In this document: positions 1 to 7,921 of the stretch, piece by piece | Numbering within the stretch: the stretch's first letter is position 1 | Layout of the letters: each line of letters starts with the position of its first letter | Assembly: GCA_001786745.1 (NCBI GenBank) | Contig: MFTF01000012.1 | Span: 1-39,506, forward strand | DNA length: 39,506 nucleotides | Direction of reading: 5' to 3' | Source of the DNA: Candidatus Nomurabacteria bacterium RIFCSPHIGHO2_01_FULL_36_23 | Lineage (GTDB): Bacteria; Patescibacteriota; Minisyncoccia; Phycocordibacterales; UBA9973 | Made by a program: the position numbers and the translations under genes | Notes under the pieces: generated by a model | Seen by the model: only the letters and a program-made list of their open reading frames with translations | Told to the model about the DNA's origin: nothing | The model's database searches: none

Positions 1-278
1 GTAGAGTTTCTTTAGATAAAATAAACGGAAGCCTTGCTTCCGTTTTGCCCTCAGATGTAAAGCTTTTTTCTGAAAGCCAGGGAAGGATTTTAGTTTCTGT
101 AACTCCCAAAAACATGGTTTCGTTTGAAAAAATAATAAAAAAAATTTCTTATGTTAAAATGGGAAAAGTGGGAAAGAACGGAAAAGTTGTAATTAAAGAT
201 GGAAAAAATAAAATAGTAGAAACAGATGTTAAAAAATTGTATAAAATTTATCATAGTTTTTCAGAAAAAATGAAATGA
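1..278 (+). CDS. purL: Phosphoribosylformylglycinamidine synthase PurL, C-terminal fragment cut by window edge
   Basis: PurL makes formylglycinamidine ribonucleotide from FGAR, ATP and ammonia supplied by PurQ (fourth step of purine synthesis). Only the last ~92 residues are here. The frame is open to the left edge (codons from base 3), so the TTG start offered by the ORF track at 45 is an artefact. The stretch LFSESQGRILVSV is the conserved C-terminal PurL motif. The gene stops with TGA at 276-278, overlapping the ATG of the next gene (ATGA), which suggests translational coupling. A perfect palindrome lies in frame just before the conserved motif. PurQ is encoded separately two genes downstream, so this should be the small PurSQL-type PurL; purS is not visible. 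Confidence 0.9.
   Translation, partial: RVSLDKINGSLASVLPSDVKLFSESQGRILVSVTPKNMVSFEKIIKKISYVKMGKVGKNGKVVIKDGKNKIVETDVKKLYKIYHSFSEKMK
23..45. repeat. In-frame palindrome inside purL
   Basis: AAACGGAAGC and GCTTCCGTTT form a perfect 10-bp inverted repeat with a 3-nt loop. It is translated as part of PurL (INGSLASV), directly before the conserved LFSESQGR motif. It resembles the other in-frame palindromes of this window in size and behaviour but not in sequence. Confidence 0.7.
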
Positions 279-1936
279 AATTAGAAACAAAAAACTGCCA
301 AAACTGCAAAAATAACTTTGTCATTGAGCCGGATGATTTTGGATTTTATGAAAAAATGGATGTGCCAGTTCCAGAAAAATGCCCACAGTGTCGTCAACAA
401 TTACGTATGCTTTTTAGAAATTTTAAAACTCTCTATAAAAGGCCCTCAGATAAAAGTAAGAAAATGATTATTTCGATGTATAGTCCAGAGACAAGACTTC
501 CAGTTTATGACAGTGAAGAATGGTGGGGAGATGAATGGGACCCAATGGATTATGGAAAGGGGTTTGATTTTAAAAAACCGTTTTTTGAGCAATGGAAAGA
601 ACTTTTCAATACTGTTCCTCATCCCGCTCTTATGAACACGCGGAGTATTAGTTGTGAATATTCAAACATGACTATTGATGCAAAAAATTGTTATCTCGTT
701 TTTGGTTGTGTGGAAGATGAGGATTGTGATTATGGACACATTGTATGGAATTGTCGAGATTCCATAGACAATTTATACCTATTTAAATGTGAATCTTGTT
801 ATGAATGTATTGATTGTCTGGGGTCTGCTAAACTTTTTTATGCGCAAGAATGCGAAAGTTGTGTAGATAGTGTAGGTCTTTTTGACTGCAGAAATTGTTT
901 AAATTGTATTGGTTGTGTCGGACAGATAAATAAATCTTATTGTATTTTTAATAAACCAGTTACCAAAGAAGAATACAAGGAGTTTTTATCAAATTACCCA
1001 TTGAATGAAAAATCAAGTATTGATTATATTTTGAAAGAGAGAGATGCTTTACGTAAAAAACATCCCCAGCGCTCTTTTTTTGGCTCTCACAATAATAATG
1101 TTTCTGGCAACCATATATATAATGCACATAATATACACCATTCTTTTGATATTAAAAATGGAGAAAATTCAAAATTTTGTTTTACTATACGAAAAACTAT
1201 TGATACACAGGATGCATCTTTTTCTACTGAACTTTCAGAATGTTATCAAGCCCTAACTATGTTAGACAGTAATAAAGTAATTGGGTCTCAACAAATAGTT
1301 GATTCACATAATATTTATTATTCCGAACTTTGTTATAGCTCAAATGAATTGTTTGGATGTTGTGGCTTACGTAAAAAATCTTATTGTATTTTAAATAAGC
1401 AATACACAAAAGAAAAGTATATGGAACTTAAAGAAAAAATTGTTAATTATATGAAAAAAACTGGCGAATGGGGAAACTTTTTTCCAAGTTTTCTAAGTCC
1501 ATTTTCTTATAATGAATCTATCGCTAATGAATATATGCCACTAAATAAAGAAGAAGCTTTAGATCAAGGTTTTTTATGGAAAGATAATATTCCAAGTACT
1601 AAGGGGCAAGGAACCATTAAATATGATAATTTACCAAACACTCCTGAAGAATATAGTAGAGAACTTTTAAAAGAAGTATTAACATGTAAAAATTGTAATA
1701 AAAATTATAAATTAATTAACAGAGAAATAAACTTTTATAAGAAAAATAAGTTATTGATACCATCCCAATGCTTTAATTGCAGACATGAAACTAGAATGAA
1801 TAAGAGGAACAGACGAAAACTCTGGGATGCAAATTGTGCTAAATGTAACACAGTTATAAAAACATCCTATAAACCTGAAGATCAGAAAATTTACAAAATT
1901 TACTGCGAAAAATGTTATCAACAAGAAATTTATTAG
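275..1936 (+). CDS. Multi-zinc-ribbon cysteine-rich protein, copy 1
   Basis: Function unknown. The 553-aa protein begins with a treble-clef/zinc-ribbon-like unit (CQNC at about 8-11, CPQC at 36-39). A long middle part (about 125-395) is rich in CxxC and aromatic residues and contains two SYCI(F/L)NK...TKEEY-type modules. It ends with two more ribbons (CKNC/CFNC and CAKC/CEKC) and the terminal CYQQEIY. The second ribbon that copy 2 has at about residue 55-85 has lost all four cysteines here. The ATG overlaps the purL stop and the protein sits inside the purine operon between purL and purQ. I associate such proteins with Patescibacteria, where they are uncharacterised. Metal or nucleic-acid binding is only inferred from the ribbons. 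Confidence 0.75.
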   Translation: MKLETKNCQNCKNNFVIEPDDFGFYEKMDVPVPEKCPQCRQQLRMLFRNFKTLYKRPSDKSKKMIISMYSPETRLPVYDSEEWWGDEWDPMDYGKGFDFKKPFFEQWKELFNTVPHPALMNTRSISCEYSNMTIDAKNCYLVFGCVEDEDCDYGHIVWNCRDSIDNLYLFKCESCYECIDCLGSAKLFYAQECESCVDSVGLFDCRNCLNCIGCVGQINKSYCIFNKPVTKEEYKEFLSNYPLNEKSSIDYILKERDALRKKHPQRSFFGSHNNNVSGNHIYNAHNIHHSFDIKNGENSKFCFTIRKTIDTQDASFSTELSECYQALTMLDSNKVIGSQQIVDSHNIYYSELCYSSNELFGCCGLRKKSYCILNKQYTKEKYMELKEKIVNYMKKTGEWGNFFPSFLSPFSYNESIANEYMPLNKEEALDQGFLWKDNIPSTKGQGTIKYDNLPNTPEEYSRELLKEVLTCKNCNKNYKLINREINFYKKNKLLIPSQCFNCRHETRMNKRNRRKLWDANCAKCNTVIKTSYKPEDQKIYKIYCEKCYQQEIY

Positions 1937-1966
1937 TATTCTACAATTCGTTAGAATTATAGAATA
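1937..1966 (+). repeat. Intergenic hairpin between zinc-ribbon 1 and purQ
   Basis: TATTCTA-c-AATTC-gtta-GAATT-a-TAGAATA forms a 12-bp stem with one internal mismatch, starting right after the TAG stop of copy 1. There is no T-run, so it is a poor intrinsic terminator. The right arm holds TAGAAT 9 nt before the purQ ATG, which could be a -10 box, so the hairpin may act as a promoter-overlapping operator or an mRNA processing site. Confidence 0.5.
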
Positions 1967-1974
1967 GATAAATT

Positions 1975-2787
1975 ATGAAAAAGAAACCGAAAATAATAAT
2001 AATGTCTGGCTATGGGCTCAATTGCGAAGAAGAAACAAAATTCGCTTTTGAGACTGCTGGGGGAAGTGCGGACATTGTGCATATCAATGACCTAATAGCT
2101 AAACCGAAAATACTATTTCAATATCAGATTTTGGCTTTCCCGGGAGGATTTTCTTATGGAGATGACACTGGTAGCGGAAAAGCCTACGCCAATAAATTTA
2201 AAAATCACTTGACGAAAGAACTAGAGGAATTTTTATCTCGTAATACTTTGGTCATAGGTATTTGTAATGGTTTTCAAATTATGACTAATTTAGGAATTCT
2301 GCCCGGCGCGTTGACATACAATAAAAACGGTAAATATCTTGACCGCTGGGTTGATTTAAAAATTCTCTCTCCTGTTGGGGGAGGGAAAGGGAGGAGGTTA
2401 AGTCCATGGCTGAAGGGAATTAAAAAAATATCTCTCCCGATAGCCCATGGTGAAGGACATTATGTTATTAATTCTAAAAAATACCCCGAAGGAAAGAGTA
2501 TTTCCGACGGAGCAGGCAGAAAAATGAAAAAAAGTGGAGAGATAGCTTTCAAATATATAAAAGGGGAAATTTGTAAATTTCAGAATCTTGAAAAAAATCC
2601 AAATGGTTCGGATTATGATATTGCCGGAGTTTTAGCTTATAATAGCAGAGTGCTCGGTATGATGCCCCATCCAGAGCGCGCGATATTTTCTCATCAGAGT
2701 CCGATATGGTATCAAAATAAGAAAGTGTCTAAAGAGGGAAAAGGACTGCAAATTTTTAAAAACGCAATTAATTATTTTAGACAATGA
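1975..2787 (+). CDS. purQ: FGAM synthase glutaminase subunit PurQ
   Basis: Class I glutamine amidotransferase that hydrolyses glutamine and channels ammonia to PurL. The nucleophile motif GICNGFQ lies at about residue 95-101 and the His/Glu of the triad in MPHPERA near residue 230. SGYGLNCEEET at the N-terminus and LPIAHGEGHYV in the middle fit PurQ. At 270 aa it is longer than the ~220-230 aa PurQ of typical PurSQL systems; the extra length falls mainly around SPVGGGKGRRLSPW and the following region. It is separated from purL only by zinc-ribbon copy 1. The TGA stop is the first base triplet of a long inverted repeat. Confidence 0.93.
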   Translation: MKKKPKIIIMSGYGLNCEEETKFAFETAGGSADIVHINDLIAKPKILFQYQILAFPGGFSYGDDTGSGKAYANKFKNHLTKELEEFLSRNTLVIGICNGFQIMTNLGILPGALTYNKNGKYLDRWVDLKILSPVGGGKGRRLSPWLKGIKKISLPIAHGEGHYVINSKKYPEGKSISDGAGRKMKKSGEIAFKYIKGEICKFQNLEKNPNGSDYDIAGVLAYNSRVLGMMPHPERAIFSHQSPIWYQNKKVSKEGKGLQIFKNAINYFRQ

Positions 2788-2898
2788 GAAACGAAATTAT
2801 ATTTTTACTGCCGTCGCATAATTTTCTGCTGAAAATTTGCTCATTCTCGAACCGTCGTTCTGCGAAAGACGGCATTAAAAGCATAATTCCGTTTCTCA
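2785..2898. repeat. 114-bp imperfect inverted repeat between purQ and purF (MITE-like)
   Basis: The arms 2785-2815 and 2868-2898 are 31 nt each and match at 27 positions by my count. They begin with TGAGAAACG and end with CGTTTCTCA. The left arm starts on the purQ stop codon; the right arm ends 6 nt before purF. The loop is about 52 nt and carries no credible ORF. No flanking target-site duplication is clear. It may be a miniature inverted-repeat element or a long RNA hairpin between two operon genes. Confidence 0.7.
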
Positions 2899-2904
2899 AA
2901 ATAT

Positions 2905-4335
2905 ATGCATAATGACCTGAATGAAAAATGCGCAGTTTTTGGAATTTTCGGAAATAAATCTTCTAAAACAGAAATAGCCAGAAAAACATATTTCGGATTA
3001 TTTGCTCTGCAACATCGCGGACAAGAACATTCGGGGATTGCCACCACTGACGGTAAAAAAATTCATCTTTATAAAGATGGCGGACTTGTAAGTCAAATTT
3101 ACACCGAAGAACTTCTTGCCAAGCTTCCGGGTTTTGCGGCTATCGGACACAATCGCTATTCTACATCTTCCGGACTTGAAGTTGAATATGCGCAACCCTT
3201 TCTTTACGATAATCTTTTTGCCTTGGGGCATAATGGTAACCTTCCAAGCACAAAAGTATTAATAGATTTTTTAAAAAGCAACAATGAAATAACAGAAAAT
3301 TATTCTGATTCGCGACTAATGACGGAAACTATCGGTGTCTATATGAAAAAGGGCGACTCATTACCAGATGCTGTCGAAAAAGCTTATCCGCTTTTTACCG
3401 GCGCATTTTCTTGCGTGGCTCTTGGGCTTGACACTATGGTTGCTTTTCGCGATCCTTGCGGTATTCGACCATTGGTCTTAGGAAAAAAAGAAAATCAAAT
3501 CATAGTATCTTCTGAAACTTGCGCGCTGGAAACCATCGGGGCAAAATTTATCCGCGAAATTAAACCAGGAGAAATGATTATTGTCACAAAAAATGGTAAA
3601 AAAAATAAAGTGCAAAGCAGGCAACTGGCAAAAGCAAAACCGCGGCTTGATATTTTTGAATTTGTTTATTTTGCGCGTTATGACAGTGTTCTCGCCGGCA
3701 AATCTGTATATGAAGTAAGAAAAAATTTAGGCAAGATGCTTGCTCGCCAGAATAAAAAGGAGAATAAAGTAAATGTTGATATGATTATACCAATTCCAGA
3801 AACGGCTATTTCAGCGGCTATCGGTTACGCCGAAGAATCCGATATACCGTTTGAAATGGGAATTTCTAAGAACCGCTACATCAATCGAACATTTATCGAA
3901 CCAACCCAAGATGTGCGTGAAGAAAAAGTAAAATTAAAATTAACTCCGCTTTCCAATGTTATCCGAGGTAAAAAAATCGCAGTGATGGACGATTCAATTG
4001 TTCGCGGAACAACAAGCAAGCAAATCGTAAAAATGCTTTTTGACGCCGGAGCGAAAGAAGTGCATTTTTTGGTAAGTTCAGCTCCGATACGATTTCCAGA
4101 TTTTTATGGTATTGACACTCCCAATCAAACTGAGCTTATTGCTTCAAAAAAAACAATAAAAGAAATTTGTAAATTTTTAGGAGCAACTTCTCTTTCTTAT
4201 TTATCAATTGATAGTATGGTAGCCGCTACGGGACTGCCCAAAAAACATTTGTCGCTTTCTTCTTTTGATGGAGTTTATCCAATTGACATACACGAACGAA
4301 AAAAAGAGATAAATTATGATGTTCCCAAAGACTAA
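2905..4335 (+). CDS. purF: Amidophosphoribosyltransferase PurF
   Basis: First committed enzyme of purine synthesis (PRPP + glutamine to phosphoribosylamine). A short propeptide (MHNDLNEK) precedes the N-terminal nucleophile Cys9 in CAVFGIFG, as in Bacillus-type PurF. The glutaminase domain covers about 9-235, with QHRGQEHSGI and GHNRYST. The phosphoribosyltransferase domain carries the PRPP loop VMDDSIVRGTT. The cysteines that bind the 4Fe-4S cluster in Bacillus PurF are absent: the usual CxxC region near the C-terminus reads HLSLSSFDGVYP and the HPCFYGID cysteine is Asp (PDFYGID). It should therefore be a cluster-free enzyme that keeps a propeptide. The 3' end overlaps purN by 20 nt. Confidence 0.96.
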   Translation: MHNDLNEKCAVFGIFGNKSSKTEIARKTYFGLFALQHRGQEHSGIATTDGKKIHLYKDGGLVSQIYTEELLAKLPGFAAIGHNRYSTSSGLEVEYAQPFLYDNLFALGHNGNLPSTKVLIDFLKSNNEITENYSDSRLMTETIGVYMKKGDSLPDAVEKAYPLFTGAFSCVALGLDTMVAFRDPCGIRPLVLGKKENQIIVSSETCALETIGAKFIREIKPGEMIIVTKNGKKNKVQSRQLAKAKPRLDIFEFVYFARYDSVLAGKSVYEVRKNLGKMLARQNKKENKVNVDMIIPIPETAISAAIGYAEESDIPFEMGISKNRYINRTFIEPTQDVREEKVKLKLTPLSNVIRGKKIAVMDDSIVRGTTSKQIVKMLFDAGAKEVHFLVSSAPIRFPDFYGIDTPNQTELIASKKTIKEICKFLGATSLSYLSIDSMVAATGLPKKHLSLSSFDGVYPIDIHERKKEINYDVPKD

Positions 4336-4870
4336 AAAAAAATTAGTACTTATGGTTCATGAAGGAAGTAGCCAAACGAACCTCAAAGCAATACAAAAGG
4401 CAATTAATGATGGTAAAATAAATGCTGAAATTTCCGCAGTAATTTCTGACAGTGAAGATGCGATACCGATAATAAAAAAGATGCCACCAGACTATATATG
4501 TCTCGCTGGATGGAAGAAAATTATTTCTAATGAACTTATTCAAAAATATGAGAATAGAATCTTGAATATACATCCAGGCTTAATTCCAGATACAACAGAT
4601 GGAAATGTATTAAATCCCGACAACACAGAAACCATATGGAATAAAGGTATGTATGGAAACAAAGCCATTCAAAATTTTTTAGACCAAAAAGCAACCTTTG
4701 CCGGCTCTTCCATCCATTTTTTAACTTTAAACTTTGATTTTGGACCAGTTTTGGGTAGAACTTTTGAAAAAATTGAAACTGGTGACACTATTGAATCTCT
4801 GTACTTAAGATTAAAGAAAAAAGAAAACCAGCTATATGTGGAAGTTTTAGAAAAATTATGTCAAAAATAA
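4316..4870 (+). CDS. purN: Phosphoribosylglycinamide formyltransferase PurN (divergent)
   Basis: Transfers a formyl group from 10-formyl-tetrahydrofolate to GAR. The fold signature is visible: a glycine/serine loop (HEGSSQTNLKAI), the substrate motif LAGWKKII, the catalytic Asn-x-His in ILNIHPGLIP and the acidic residue in FDFGPVLG. Length (184 aa) is near normal, but a region after IHPGLIP (TTDGNVLNPDNTETIW...) is longer than in standard PurN, so the protein is divergent. It starts inside the end of purF (two adjacent ATGs at 4316 and 4319). Its TAA overlaps an ATG of purD. Position in the cluster supports the assignment. Confidence 0.85.
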   Translation: MMFPKTKKKLVLMVHEGSSQTNLKAIQKAINDGKINAEISAVISDSEDAIPIIKKMPPDYICLAGWKKIISNELIQKYENRILNIHPGLIPDTTDGNVLNPDNTETIWNKGMYGNKAIQNFLDQKATFAGSSIHFLTLNFDFGPVLGRTFEKIETGDTIESLYLRLKKKENQLYVEVLEKLCQK

Positions 4871-6174
4871 TGCAAGTTAACAAACAAAAAATTTTAATAA
4901 TTGGCGGAGGGGGAAGAGAACATGCGATAGGATGGAAGGTCACGCAATCGCCACGGGTTGGACAGATTTTTTTCGCGCCGGGAAATGCAGGTACAGCAGA
5001 TATTGGAACGAATGTTCCCATTTCTGCTACTGATATTTCTAAACTTGTAGAATTTGCAAAAAAAGAAAAAATCGATTTAACTTTAGCAATACCCGATGAC
5101 CCGCTTGCGCTCGGCATAGTGGATGAATTCCAAAAAGCGAAACTGCGAATTTGGGGCCCGACCAAAGTAGCCGCGCAACTTGAATGGTCAAAAGTATTTT
5201 CTAAAGATTTTATGCGCCGGCATAATTTGCCGACCGCAGAGTTTGAGATTTTTGATAATTTTAAAAAAGCAAAAGAATATGTCGCAAAACAATCTCTCCC
5301 GATTGTTATTAAAGCAAGCGGACTCGCTTTAGGTAAGGGCGTAATTATTTGCCCAACACAGGAAGAAGCAAACGAAGCGCTTGAAAATATATTGGTGAAA
5401 AAAGTTTTTGGAAATTCTGGCAACCAAGTTGTGATAGAAGAATTCATGACTGGACCAGAAATTTCCATACACGCATTTTCTGATGGCAAAAATTATAAAA
5501 TGTTTCCGCCATCGCAAGATCATAAAAAAATTGGCGAGAATGATACGGGTCTTAATACTGGCGGTATGGGCACGATTGCCCCATTGCCATTTGTGAGCGA
5601 AGTTATGATGAATAAAATAGAAAAGGAAATAGTTGCTCCAACATTAAAAACAATGAGAAATGATGGGATACCATTTGAAGGTCTTTTATATCCCGGTTTA
5701 ATGCTTACAAAAGATGGTCCTAAAATTTTAGAATACAATGCCCGTTTTGGCGATCCGGAAACACAAACTTATATGAGGTTACTAGACACCGATTTATTAG
5801 ATATTGTCGATAGCTGCATTGATGGCACATTGGAAAAATTGGAGATAAAATGGAAATCCCTTTCGGCTTGCACGATAGTATTGGCTTCCGATGGTTATCC
5901 AGAAAATTATAAAAAGGGGGAAATAATTTTGGGAATTGAAGAAGCAGAAGCACAATCTGACATTATTGTATTTCATGCTGGCACGAAATTGGATGATAAA
6001 AGCAATCTTGCGACAAATGGCGGACGAGTGTTGGGAGTTTCAGCTACAGGCAATACACTAAAAGAAGCACTCACAAAAGCTTATAAAGCCATAGAAAAAA
6101 TTTCATTTGAGGGTATGCAATTCAGGAGAGATATAGGCAAAAAAAACGCTTGCCCAGCAGTAGAGATTTTATAA
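4870..6174 (+). CDS. purD: Phosphoribosylamine-glycine ligase PurD
   Basis: ATP-grasp ligase joining phosphoribosylamine and glycine. N-terminal IIGGGGREHAIGWK, ATP-grasp elements IKASGLALGKGV and EEFMTGPEISIHAF, GGMGTIAPLP, and the metal/ATP site YNARFGDPE are all present. The ORF opens at 4858, but I prefer the ATG at 4870, which forms a TAATG stop-start overlap with purN like the one between purC and purB. The canonical PurD end (EGMQFRRDIG) is followed by about 11 extra residues, KKNACPAVEIL, encoded by the left half of a strong palindrome whose centre contains the TAA. A palindromic insertion therefore seems to have replaced the original stop. Confidence 0.94.
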   Translation: MQVNKQKILIIGGGGREHAIGWKVTQSPRVGQIFFAPGNAGTADIGTNVPISATDISKLVEFAKKEKIDLTLAIPDDPLALGIVDEFQKAKLRIWGPTKVAAQLEWSKVFSKDFMRRHNLPTAEFEIFDNFKKAKEYVAKQSLPIVIKASGLALGKGVIICPTQEEANEALENILVKKVFGNSGNQVVIEEFMTGPEISIHAFSDGKNYKMFPPSQDHKKIGENDTGLNTGGMGTIAPLPFVSEVMMNKIEKEIVAPTLKTMRNDGIPFEGLLYPGLMLTKDGPKILEYNARFGDPETQTYMRLLDTDLLDIVDSCIDGTLEKLEIKWKSLSACTIVLASDGYPENYKKGEIILGIEEAEAQSDIIVFHAGTKLDDKSNLATNGGRVLGVSATGNTLKEALTKAYKAIEKISFEGMQFRRDIGKKNACPAVEIL

Positions 6175-6191
6175 AAGTCTCACTGCTGGGC
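6152..6191. repeat. 40-bp palindrome centred on the purD stop codon
   Basis: GCCCAGCAGT and ACTGCTGGGC are perfect 10-nt arms. Allowing one bulged A the stem extends to about 18 bp, leaving a very small loop that holds the TAA at 6172-6174. It supplies the last PurD residues (CPAVEIL). No T-run follows, so it does not look like a classical terminator. Confidence 0.75.
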
Positions 6192-6221
6192 TTGCATTGT
6201 AAGCATAAATTAAAGTAATAT
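6192..6221 (+). promoter_or_regulatory. Putative purE promoter, leaderless geometry
   Basis: TTGCAT, 18-nt spacer, TAATAT at 6216-6221, then exactly 6 nt to the purE ATG. It lies immediately after the purD-end palindrome, so purE-purM-purC-purB may be transcribed separately from purL-purD. Confidence 0.45.
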
Positions 6222-6227
6222 AAATAT

Positions 6228-6746
6228 ATGAAAAAAAATGCAAAAATTGGCATAATTATGGGTTCCGATTCTGATCTTGCGGTGATGGCTGAAGCGGGAA
6301 CAATTCTCGAGGAATTTAGCGTGTCTTATGAAATTACCGTCATCTCAGCGCACAGAAGTCCTGAATTAGCGCATAAATACGTTAAAAATGCTAAAAATCT
6401 AGGACTAAAAGTTATCATCGCTGGAGCGGGCGGAGCGGCGCATTTAGCTGGAGTAGCGGCATCTTTAACCACCCTGCCCGTTATTGGTATTCCAATTAAA
6501 ACAAAAAGTTTGGATGGGCTTGATTCGCTCCTTTCTACCGCGGGAATGCCTCCGGGAGTGCCAGTAGCAACTGTTGGAATAAACGCTGGCAAAAATGCAG
6601 GATTGTTAGCTATTCAAATACTTGCAATAAACAATAAAAATTTAGAAAATAAATTAATTGTTTATAAAGAAAAAATGAGTAAAGAAATAGAAATAAAAGG
6701 TGAAAAACTTTCAAAAATTGGTTATAAAAAATACTTAGATAAATAA
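6228..6746 (+). CDS. purE: 5-(carboxyamino)imidazole ribonucleotide mutase PurE
   Basis: Carboxylation step between AIR and CAIR. Class I PurE motifs: [10 protein letters not shown] at the N-terminus, [20 protein letters not shown] and the C-terminal [13 protein letters not shown]. The SAHR form is typical of bacterial class I enzymes that rearrange N5-CAIR made by PurK. No purK is in the window, so PurK must be encoded elsewhere or the enzyme works differently. 172 aa is normal, with a Lys-rich C-terminal tail. A probable promoter precedes it. Confidence 0.95.
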   Translation: MKKNAKIGIIMGSDSDLAVMAEAGTILEEFSVSYEITVISAHRSPELAHKYVKNAKNLGLKVIIAGAGGAAHLAGVAASLTTLPVIGIPIKTKSLDGLDSLLSTAGMPPGVPVATVGINAGKNAGLLAIQILAINNKNLENKLIVYKEKMSKEIEIKGEKLSKIGYKKYLDK

Positions 6747-6754
6747 AATAAAAT

Positions 6755-7915
6755 ATGAGTGAATTAACCAAGAAAAAGATTTATTCTCGAGATGGAGTTG
6801 ATGTAGAAGAAGAATCTTTGTTTAGTAGTTTTGCCGGATCTATCTGTAAAACCAGTTATAAAAATTCCCCATTCGTAAAAATTCACGATTTTTCTGAAGG
6901 AAATTTCCGCGGTCCACGGCCTTTTACTTTTAAAAATCTACCAAAGGGATATTTTATTGAAGCATCTACTGACGGTATTGGCACTAAGGGTATAATTATA
7001 GATGCGGCCAAAACACATCATTTAGCAGCCTATGACATTATTGCTATGACGGCGAGCGATGTCACGCGCTTTGGCGGTATTCCTTTAGTTTTTGTGAATG
7101 TTTTTGATACAACTTCAATAGGGAATAAGGGTGATAAAATCAGTAAAATTTATAAAAGTGTAATTTCCGGTTTAGGAAATGTGGTAAAAAAAGAAAAAAT
7201 TGTAATCCTAAAAGGAGAAACAGCGCAAATGGGAGACGCAATAGGGTCGGAAATAAAAGATTCTAAAACTAAATTAAATTGGTCGGGTACAATGATCGGC
7301 GCTTATCATAAAAATAAAATGATTACCGGAAAAAAATTAGCGCCGGGACAAATAATCATCGCTCTAAAAGAAAACGGATTTCGTTGTAATGGAATAAGTT
7401 CGGTACGCAAAGCTCTGAGAATAAAATTCGGTAAAAAATGGTGGAAAAATTTAAAAGCCAAAGAAAGCGTAAAACAGGCCGCTACTCCGTCTGTGCTTTA
7501 TGATAGTTTTATTAACACGATTCATGGCTGGTTTAATAAAGATTTTAAGCCAGAAATTCCTATTCACTCTATAATTCATTTGTCCGGCGGAGCTTTCAGG
7601 GAAAAATTGGCAAAAGATATTCTTTTCCCAAGAAAACTTTCAGCGGAACTTTTTGCTTTATGGGAACCACCCAAAATTATGAAAAAATGCGCCGAGTGGC
7701 GTAAAATAGAAGATGAAGAGTTTTATGAAGTTTGGCATGGAGGACAAGGTATGTTATTAATAGTAGATGAAAAAAATGCTCTCTATTGCATTAAAAGAGC
7801 GAAGGATTTTGGCATCAAAGCGAAAATTGCAGGTAAAATTATTAAAATAAAAAATCCGCAAGTTTCTATAATTTCCAAATTAACAGTCGGTAAAAAAATT
7901 ATTTATAATTATTAG
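6755..7915 (+). CDS. purM: Phosphoribosylformylglycinamidine cyclo-ligase PurM (long, divergent)
   Basis: Closes the imidazole ring to give AIR. The PurM/SelD fold is recognisable from YSRDGVDVEEE near the N-terminus, STDGIGTKGII at about 71-81, IAMTASDVTRFGGIP, KGETAQMGD and the glycine loop HLSGGAFREKL. At 386 aa it is about 40 residues longer than common bacterial PurM, and the segment after STDG departs from the usual NDLLVQGAEPLFF form (here SDVTRFGGIPLVFV). Position between purE and purC supports PurM over other members of the superfamily (PurL, ThiL, SelD). No Shine-Dalgarno is visible. Confidence 0.88.
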   Translation: MSELTKKKIYSRDGVDVEEESLFSSFAGSICKTSYKNSPFVKIHDFSEGNFRGPRPFTFKNLPKGYFIEASTDGIGTKGIIIDAAKTHHLAAYDIIAMTASDVTRFGGIPLVFVNVFDTTSIGNKGDKISKIYKSVISGLGNVVKKEKIVILKGETAQMGDAIGSEIKDSKTKLNWSGTMIGAYHKNKMITGKKLAPGQIIIALKENGFRCNGISSVRKALRIKFGKKWWKNLKAKESVKQAATPSVLYDSFINTIHGWFNKDFKPEIPIHSIIHLSGGAFREKLAKDILFPRKLSAELFALWEPPKIMKKCAEWRKIEDEEFYEVWHGGQGMLLIVDEKNALYCIKRAKDFGIKAKIAGKIIKIKNPQVSIISKLTVGKKIIYNY

Positions 7916-7921
7916 AATAAA

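Noticed and set aside
2360-2405. Weak hairpin CTCTCC/GGGGAG in purQ as an in-frame insertion
   Set aside because: The symmetry is short and includes a wobble pair; low-complexity G-rich coding explains it as well.
4788-5489. 233-aa minus-strand ORF opposite purD
   Set aside because: Shadow of purD; no family features, and purD is strongly supported in the other strand.
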